From: Cristatella mucedo
Lineage: Eukaryota > Bryozoa > Phylactolaemata > Cristatellidae
Direction of reading: 5' to 3'
DNA: 64,000 bases
Assembly (NCBI GenBank): GCA_009760855.2
Contig: WPIO01000015.1
Span: 6,600,501 to 6,664,500, forward strand
How positions within the stretch are numbered: the first letter of the stretch is position 1; each line of letters opens with the position of its first letter. Made by a program: the position numbers and the translations under genes. The notes below the pieces were generated by a model, which was not told the DNA's origin, ran no database searches, and saw only the letters and a program-made list of their open reading frames with translations. Of the stretch, positions 32,610-64,000 are shown one piece after another.

Positions 32610-35170
32610 AATTTCCTAGTAAGACCTGTGGTTTCCACTCGCGATTGTGAACGAGCGAGTTGTCGCAGCATCACTTTGCCAAGATAAAAGGAGCCAAGAG
32701 TGAATAATTTGAGCGTGCCTATTGCAGACAGCAGAGAGAAAAATGCAACGACGACGGAAGCCACTCAGTGACACTCTGTCGAAACTCGACCGAAACGTCG
32801 CATACGACAAACGCTACAACCGAAAGACTTAAGATGAAAGCCCCGGGAGCTTCGTGCTGTCAAAACTATGATACAGTCAAAAACAGTACGAGGACTTTAA
32901 TATGGACTCCTAATAATAGACTCCTAGCGCGACAGTCGGCCGGGCTCATCATTTAGGCTGGGCTCACCAGCCTGGGATCAGGCTGGCATCACTAGGTCAC
33001 AGGGACAGTTGGGCCCGCATTGTAAGGCAGCAGCGAAATTTCCCCAATTCAAACTGTCTGTCAACGTAAGCGAGCGTAAATATGTAACGGCTAGCCCGTT
33101 CGAAATGCACTCGACGGCTTTCCAACGGAGCATGTGGGCGCCGTCGAGGTCAGAGTTCGCTTCTCACCAACGACCTCTGCCGGGTTCGCCAACAGCGGCC
33201 GTCGTTTGCTCGTTTGAGTGCCCCAGGAGTGGCTCGCCGACCATTGTACACGTGCATTTGATCGGGCGTGACTGATGCAGAATTATGAAGCGGGACTTGA
33301 GGTTCGACGGAATTAACGCGAACGAGGCTATCGGCTGGGACTAAACGGCGTCAGGAGCGAGGTGACATGCCGGAAGAGCGCGCCTGAATGCCTCCTCCGA
33401 GCCATTAGGATCGGGGTGCCGCCCTTAGGATAGGAACATCGCTGTGCGCTGTTGGGGCACCCAGCAGTCGATTTCCTTAAATATTGGGTCTCGTAAACTG
33501 GAGCAGTTCTCGCCTTCGCCGGAATCCTGAGCTTCGCGCTCACGCTTAGACCGCTCAGCCGAGGCAACTACTATGCTGGGTTATTTCCTGTTTATTTTTC
33601 TCACGCTCATTTGCTTGGTGGTTCGTTCTTCCATTCCTCAGAAGAGCCAGCAGCAGCTGCTGCGTGCCGCTGTCTAACGACAGCGATTCTGTCCGTTGCC
33701 TTTCACGCCCGCCACGGCGGTCGGCTCGAGCCCCGGTGCACGTGCAAAGCGCCTGGATAAAGACCGAGCTCTCTGGACGCGCCGCCCGAGTAAATTATAT
33801 ATTCAAAATTTTCCCTCCGATATACCCTGAGCGCTCGGTTTCATTTCGACGCGGCACCATTACCGTTTTTTCGCTCAGTCTAGCTCGCGTCAGCCGAAAC
33901 GAAAAAATGCCTCCAGGCTTCCGTTTCCGGTGGCCCCTAGATCGAGGCTCCATGCCGACGACCGTGAAGAACAAATAGTCGCATTCGATGCAGAGCCAGC
34001 CGCCGTCAGATGGCGCTCTCGACGTGCGGACGAAGCGAAAGCGAGACCGGCGGCTGCAGGCGAGCGGCGGTTGCTCGGGTTTGGGCTGGGTGGGTGGCAG
34101 CTGCGTAAGCAACTAGCTCTCGCTAGACTCGCAGGCTGACGGAATGTCGGCCGTAGCCAGGCGCCCCCCCCCCGCCCCCAAGATTGGCCGCAGATGCAGT
34201 TGAGATGCCGTGTAGGGCTCTGCGACATGGCTGCGCCTGTTTGGATGTCAATTCAGGCGAACAGACTGCTGCCTGTCCCCTACATGTCCGGTTTCATTGG
34301 CGACGACACCAATTCATAACGCCTTCCCTGAGCTTGCTAATTTTTCGTGGCGTAGAATGACCGCTATGAATGAGAAAAACCGTCTCGGCGACTCCCACAG
34401 TTCCGGTGGCCCCTCTCCCGGCGCTCGGGCGAACCGTTTCGCGAAAGCTGGGCGGACCCATCTGGCCACGCGTATAATGTAACCGGCTAATAGCAGCAGC
34501 CACCTAAGCCATCCGGCTTTTTTTGGTTAGCTGAATACCGCCGCCTCGCTGGCCCTACAGAATGGTATCTGCGTAAAGCACGTCACACAGAACGTCTTCC
34601 GCCGCCGCTGCGAGCAGTGGGCCGATGACGCTCGACGCTGACGCTCGCCATTTCTGTCGGCTGCTGCGCTGCTCGGCTGCATTACAAGATGTCTGCGCAT
34701 TACAAGATGTCTGCGAAAGTGATCTATGCATGTGGACAGAGAGTCGGGCAATTAAAGATGAGCCCTTCTCAAGCAGCTTGTACAACTTCGAAGAGCTGTA
34801 CAAGTTCGCGAGCTCTGGCATCGCCCTGCTCGCTCCGATTTTCCATGCGCCTGCATCGTCACGAGCGTTCCATATCATACTGTAACTTCCAGCCGCCATT
34901 GCGTCCTCGCCAATAGCGAACTAGAGAAATGGGATTCCCGACAGATGGAGATGTTGACAAGCGATCAAACAGAAGATCTGCTCGAAGTTCATGCTAGGAA
35001 GTAGTCGAGTTGTCGACTTTGAGCAGGGGCCAGCCAAGGACAGCTGGAGGCAAGAGAAAGCCAGAGGACTCGTCGGACGGTTTCGACCCTTCGATTAGCC
35101 TCCGGAAGGGGCGGGCCTATTCCTGCCGACAGCCGACGGCCATTGCTGCCGACTTGCCTCACTCATGTGG
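32610..35170. other. Intergenic, little recognised
   Basis: Only a SINE-1 fragment (33718-33795) and a tandem 18-bp duplication near 34679-34714 (CATTACAAGATGTCTGCG twice) stand out. No gene supported. Confidence 0.55.
33718..33795 (+). mobile_element. SINE-1 fragment (3' part)
   Basis: GGTCGGCTCGAGCCCCGGTG, AAGCGCCTGGATAAAGACCG, AGCTCTCTGGACGCGCC. Confidence 0.55.
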
Positions 35171-35175
35171 GAACG

Positions 35176-35336
35176 GTCGATTGCTCAGGAGGTAAGGTGC
35201 TTGCTCTTCACGACCGGTGTCGTGGGTTCGAGTCCTGCAGCGGGTGATCCTATATTACCAGCTGCATGCGGTGATGACAGCCGCGAAGGCTCTTTTGCCG
35301 CTATACAAATGACGTGGTTAAATCGGCTAAGATTCC
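35176..35336 (+). mobile_element. SINE-2 copy, near full length
   Basis: A box side GATTGCTCAGGAGGTAAGGT, B box GGGTTCGAGTCCTGCAG, body AGCCGCGAAGGCTCTTTTGC and end GGTTAAATCGGCTAAGATT. Looks tRNA-like at the head but has a long non-tRNA body, so it is not a tRNA gene. Confidence 0.85.
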
Positions 35337-35617
35337 GAGCATCGTAAAGTGTTCGGCAACAAGCTATTTCGCCGAGTAACGATAACACAAAAAACAATCA
35401 GCCTTAAGCGTATAGCGGCCTAACGAAAGCCTCCATGATATTCGGGCGCGTTATAGCTCGTTGCAAAAGAACCAATAAACAATAGCTAAGAAATAAGAAA
35501 GGTAATCTGCTTAGGCAAGCAGGAAAAAGAACACTGTGTATCATGCTTAGATAAGCATGTAAAAGCTGACAAAGGACTCGTGGCAGCTAGTCGTGCCGTT
35601 ACTAGTATCTAGTAGTA

Positions 35618-35940
35618 CAATTAGAGAGCGTGCCTTTAGTTCGTATGCTCCCAAAGCCTGGAACTCACTACAGACGCCCGTCACAACATTCCCTGAGATG
35701 ACGACATTAAAACGAAGCTTACAACGGACCTTTTCATTACAGCATTTGGTGGGTCTTAGCGATTCGTCCTTCGTATGTGTGCACCTGCTTACTTGCTCGC
35801 GATTGCTGTTTGGTGTGCTCGCTGCTTTCGGATGTTGCCACCAAATATTTGGAAATGCTTTACATGCCGCACCTGTAAAGTGCCTAGAGTGAGATTCAGT
35901 TCACTGGGGGTGCTGTAAAAATGTATCATTATTATTGTTC
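35618..35940 (+). mobile_element. LINE-B 3' end copy
   Basis: [15 protein letters not shown] in frame, then 3' UTR and GTAAAGTGCCTAGAGTGAGA, with an ATT end. Confidence 0.8.
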
Positions 35941-36344
35941 GTCAGAATAACCCCGACTAGTAGCACTCACACAAACGTGAACAGGTAGGCAAAGCACACG
36001 GAAAAAGGGCGCGTCTATTGCCTTGCTAGATAAAAGCATGTCACTGTCGTCGCCTTATTTCGAAGTGCAGTTTCATAAAAAAAAACTACCACGTAAAAGG
36101 ATAGAGTGCTCAAACAGAGCAACAACAGCGTAACGTTTGGTTTGCCTATTATTAATGATTATTAATAATAATTATTTGCAACTTGGTTTTTCGCCATTCA
36201 ATTTCTGAAGTGTTGCTGCCATCCGAGTGCGAAACTATCAGATATTTATGATGTCTCAGCTGACGTATGTTGTTAAGGAACTCCAGGAGTTTGACGTACT
36301 GTAAGGCAGGGAAGGGTTGAAGCACGTGTACAGCTGCACAAGCC

Positions 36345-36615
36345 TGCATTTAAATAAAAGCCTAGATTGCGCTTGGTGATTCCATCGGCAAGAATAATTG
36401 TATACGTTTAAAAAATGAGTGGACCTTAAACGGATTTCTGGTTCAGCCTCTACGTCCGAGGCTCAATGAATGTTCGCTTCCAGTCGACATCTCTTTGAAT
36501 GATCCTTTTTCAAGGACATCAACTTTGTCTGAATTCTTCCTCTGAGGTACGAGCTAAACCATTGCAACACAGTGCCTGTGATATTTAGGTTATAAGATAG
36601 GCGGTAAAGAGTATT
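36345..36615 (-). mobile_element. LINE-B internal RT fragment
   Basis: Minus-strand frame RLSYNLNITGTVLQWFSSYL is the RT segment before the PQGS motif; it also carries the segment near CCAAGCGCAATCTAGGCTT. No 3' tail, so it is an internal fragment. Confidence 0.65.
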
Positions 36616-36660
<45 letters not shown>

Positions 36661-36690
36661 ATATAATAAATTATATATATATATGTATAT
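36616..36690. repeat. (AT)n/(GT)n microsatellite
   Basis: TA runs with a GTGTGTGTGTGTGT segment. Confidence 0.9.
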
Positions 36691-36699
36691 ATAATTCAT

Positions 36700-36980
36700 A
36701 AATAATTTGTATAGCACCCTAAGATAACGCATTCTCTTTTCAGGCACTTCACACGTGCTATGGGGTTCGAGCCCATGACGTCAGTCATCAAATACAATAC
36801 TAGCTGATGAAACAGCCTCATTTGTATTCCAGTAGAAGAGCCTAAACGGCTATCACCACCGCTTGCAGTTGGCAATAAAGGATCACCTACTTCAAGATTC
36901 AAACTCTCGACCTCGGTCGTGAAAAGCGGACACCTGGACCTTGGTCAAGGCGAGCACTTTAACCACATGGCAGACCTAGC
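36700..36980 (-). mobile_element. SINE-1 interrupted by SINE-2
   Basis: SINE-1 3' part at 36700-36795 and head at 36936-36980 (sense TTAAAGTGCTCGCCTTGACC). The middle is occupied by a SINE-2. Confidence 0.7.
36800..36935 (-). mobile_element. SINE-2 nested in SINE-1
   Basis: Sense AGGTGTCCGCTTTTCACGAC, AACTGCAAGCGGTGGTGATA, AGGCTGTTTCATCAGCTAGT. Confidence 0.75.
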
Positions 36981-37402
36981 ACAGCGACCCTAACAAAATC
37001 AGCATGCCTGAGAAGGTCGTTATGCGCTCGCAGCGGTGCTGTTGTTGTGCACTGATTTGCGACAAAAAAAACTCTGGAACTCTCTAGGTTTCATGTTTTC
37101 CTAGAAAACTGCCACTACTCATTCCTGTCACTTCACAAGGAATTGCAGTAGGAGACGGCGAAAGTTGCTCATGTTTTACTGCCTATCTATAGTATCGACT
37201 TCTTTATCGGTGGTCGGACAAGATTATTTTCGAAAGATGGTGAGACATAGCCTGAAGTAAGTGACAAGACTCCTGCCTTGGTTTTTTTTCAGGCGTCAGT
37301 GAGTTTAGCCATCTCAGATGAAGAACAGTAGGTATGATGTCTAGAGTGTGGCTCGTACGTAGCTCACTCCCAAGTGATTGTGCTAGAACTCACGTCTCAA
37401 GA

Positions 37403-61924
<24,522 letters not shown>

Positions 61925-62204
61925 CTGTCGTAAGCGAGCAGACGCAGCGCCTAGCGGAAGAGACGTTTAGCGCGAAGCGGCGGGGCGTGCGACAGCCTCG
62001 TTCTGGGACTCGCTCGCTCCTCGATCGTTAGCCGCGACGAGAGCGAATCGCTTCGACGGCGCGACCTCGACCTTTCGCTCGCCCCCGCGCGCGCCGGCGC
62101 GCGCGCGTTTGAGAAGCGGGCCTGCGACCGCGCTTGTCTTTTCGGCCGAGCCGAGGCCTCGCGGCAGTTGGCCGATCCAGCAGGCGACCGGCGAGCGAGA
62201 GAGA

Positions 62205-62512
<308 letters not shown>

Positions 62513-62662
62513 GCGTCGCCTCGCCGTTTTTTTGAAACTCGGCGGCGAGAACGACCTATCTGGCTGGCGCTAGCCGCGCGTCGAGGCGGCGGCGCGCTAG
62601 CTGCAGCGGCGGCGGCGGCGCTCGGAGTCCGCGAGGTCGGCGAGCAGCGCTGCTCGGCGACA

Positions 62663-62688
62663 GCTCCTCGCCGAGGTCGGCGAGGAGC
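62663..62688. repeat. 12-bp GC-rich inverted repeat
   Basis: GCTCCTCGCCGA and its exact complement, 2-nt spacer. A 14-bp palindrome GAGCAGCGCTGCTC lies just upstream, and a second inverted pair (GCGTAAAGT/ACTTTACGC) is at 63019-63037. Confidence 0.85.
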
Positions 62689-62689
62689 G

Positions 62690-64000
62690 CTGCTCCGCGA
62701 GGCTGCAGCCTGCGCATCCCTTGTCTCCTGCGTCCTTCTACGAAAGGCCGTGACCCGACGCTCGGAGCGGTGGAAGCGATGGCCGACGGCTCTCGCCGCG
62801 ATCCTTCTCCTCCTTCTACTCCTCTCCGACGTCAGATTTCGAGAGCTGAACTCGGGGGGCTCTGGAGCAAAACTTAGGCGCCCTCTGTACAGCGCCCCAC
62901 TCGCTCCGGAAGCCGCCGCTGAGCAGAGTCGGTGGGAGCAGAGCTGGCGGCGCGAGCTCCGCGAAGCGCCGCCAGCTGTCGCGCATCAGCGAGCGATTCG
63001 AGCTCTCTGGGGACGCTAGCGTAAAGTCACTTTACGCGACAGCCACGCAACGAATTCTGAACATAGCAACGGCCAGTCGAGTTCTTCAGGGCGACGTCCG
63101 GTGCGCCTGCACAATGAGCCAGCCAGTCACGCAATCGGCGTGTACACGCGCATGCTATGGAGTCGGTTTTAAACGCATAAAACTTATAAATATTCAGCGG
63201 AGCACTACGTCGCTCGCGTTTAGACAGCGTGCTAGTATCGCCGATGTAAAGCTAGAAAGAATGACAGCAACACGTCGCGTCGTCCTTGCGAGCTGAATCG
63301 AGGTCTACGTTTATACATCTGCCACCTGCACGGCCGGTGTGCAGTGCCAAAAAGAGATCGAGTGCGGCTTAATTAAGGTTTACTCTAAAAGCGCAGCTCC
63401 GTTCCGTCGAGGAGTCACAACTGACCGCGAGCGCCTCTGATGAATGAACCGACGATGGCTGCGCATACGAGGCCGAGAAAACGAGATGAATGAACGAAAC
63501 TGTCGTTTACGAGTTGGCGGCGGCGGCGCCAATCTGAGCCGGAATCCATTGCGACGCCCTCCTACGCCAGATGACGACGCGCTAGCATTACAAATCAAGC
63601 TTGACCGAGTTTAAGCGACAGCAACAGCGGCGCCACAACGGCTCATGCAGCGTGACACCGAGTGCGACCTGCAGTGTTATGCGAGCTGCGATTATCAAGA
63701 AAGTAACGGCAGGCCGTTTCCCGAGCCGGCCGCAGCCAGTTGAAGCCGCGGCTATTTGTCTGCACGCGATTGTATCGCGCTGGCTTCGCAGGTGAGCAGC
63801 TCGAGTTAAGCGCAAGAGCCGGGACGGGAGATTCTGCTTCAACGGAAGACTACGCATTCGTGCGAGCAGCTGCGTCGCTGCTCAAAAGCCGTTGAGGGCA
63901 CGATGACTTCCGTTCGCCAATCGTAGCCTCGAATAACTTCGGACGACCGAGCGAGTAAGCGCGCTGGCGGACAAACAAAGCGACGTCGTCTTCTCACTTT
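62690..64000. other. GC-rich flank, no gene supported
   Basis: Expected to hold or precede the 5' exon of the ECM gene, but I found no minus-strand signal-peptide exon with a phase-1 donor. A plus-strand frame from ATG 63679 ends at a good donor (CGCAG|GTGAGC, 63792) and might be a first exon of a gene to the right. Confidence 0.4.

Noticed and set aside
35176-35260. tRNA gene
   Set aside because: A and B boxes are present but the cloverleaf is not complete and the sequence continues into a SINE body repeated elsewhere.
62750-63019. Frame with a leucine-rich signal-like segment (LAAILLLLLLL)
   Set aside because: On the plus strand, opposite to the ECM gene, and has no in-frame ATG; starts only at a GTG.

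Overview
This is animal nuclear DNA. Host genes are split into short exons with GT-AG introns, mostly 1-2 kb and up to 11 kb. Between and inside them lie tRNA-derived SINEs, 5'-truncated non-LTR retrotransposons (LINEs), a solo LTR and very long (TC)n tracts. Domain content (extracellular TSP1, TSPN and EGF modules) and exon structure point to an invertebrate metazoan. The species cannot be named from the sequence alone. Layout: (1) 1-10.8 kb, plus strand: the 3' half of an acyl-CoA dehydrogenase gene, five exons from 395 to the stop at 10364, with a poly(A) signal at 10808. The FAD-domain N-terminus lies upstream of the window. (2) 10.8-37.4 kb: a retroelement block with no host gene I can name. 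It holds a nearly full-length but decayed LINE with two other retroelements inserted in it, many SINEs, a GC-rich island with a possible promoter near 29.8 kb, and two candidate orphan exons. (3) 37.4-61.9 kb, minus strand: a secreted or extracellular-matrix gene. I could chain nine exons in matching phase: TSP1 - TSPN/LamG-like - Cys-containing linker - TSP1 - five EGF repeats - short Cys-containing tail - stop. Its signal-peptide exon(s) are not found and probably lie beyond 61.9 kb. (4) 61.9-64 kb: GC-rich sequence with a (GA)n tract and inverted repeats. The two host genes converge tail to tail. The mobile elements form recognisable families, named here for reference. SINE-1 and SINE-2 have tRNA-like heads with A and B boxes. 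LINE-B ends in (ATT)n and LINE-A ends in (ATTAC)n. LINE-C is one remnant. The 3' tail of SINE-1 closely matches the 3' tail of LINE-B and can fold into the same stem-loop, so LINE-B is the likely source of the reverse transcriptase that moved SINE-1. I find no bacterial operon, CRISPR array, rRNA or intact tRNA gene. All family assignments are by eye, without database searches.
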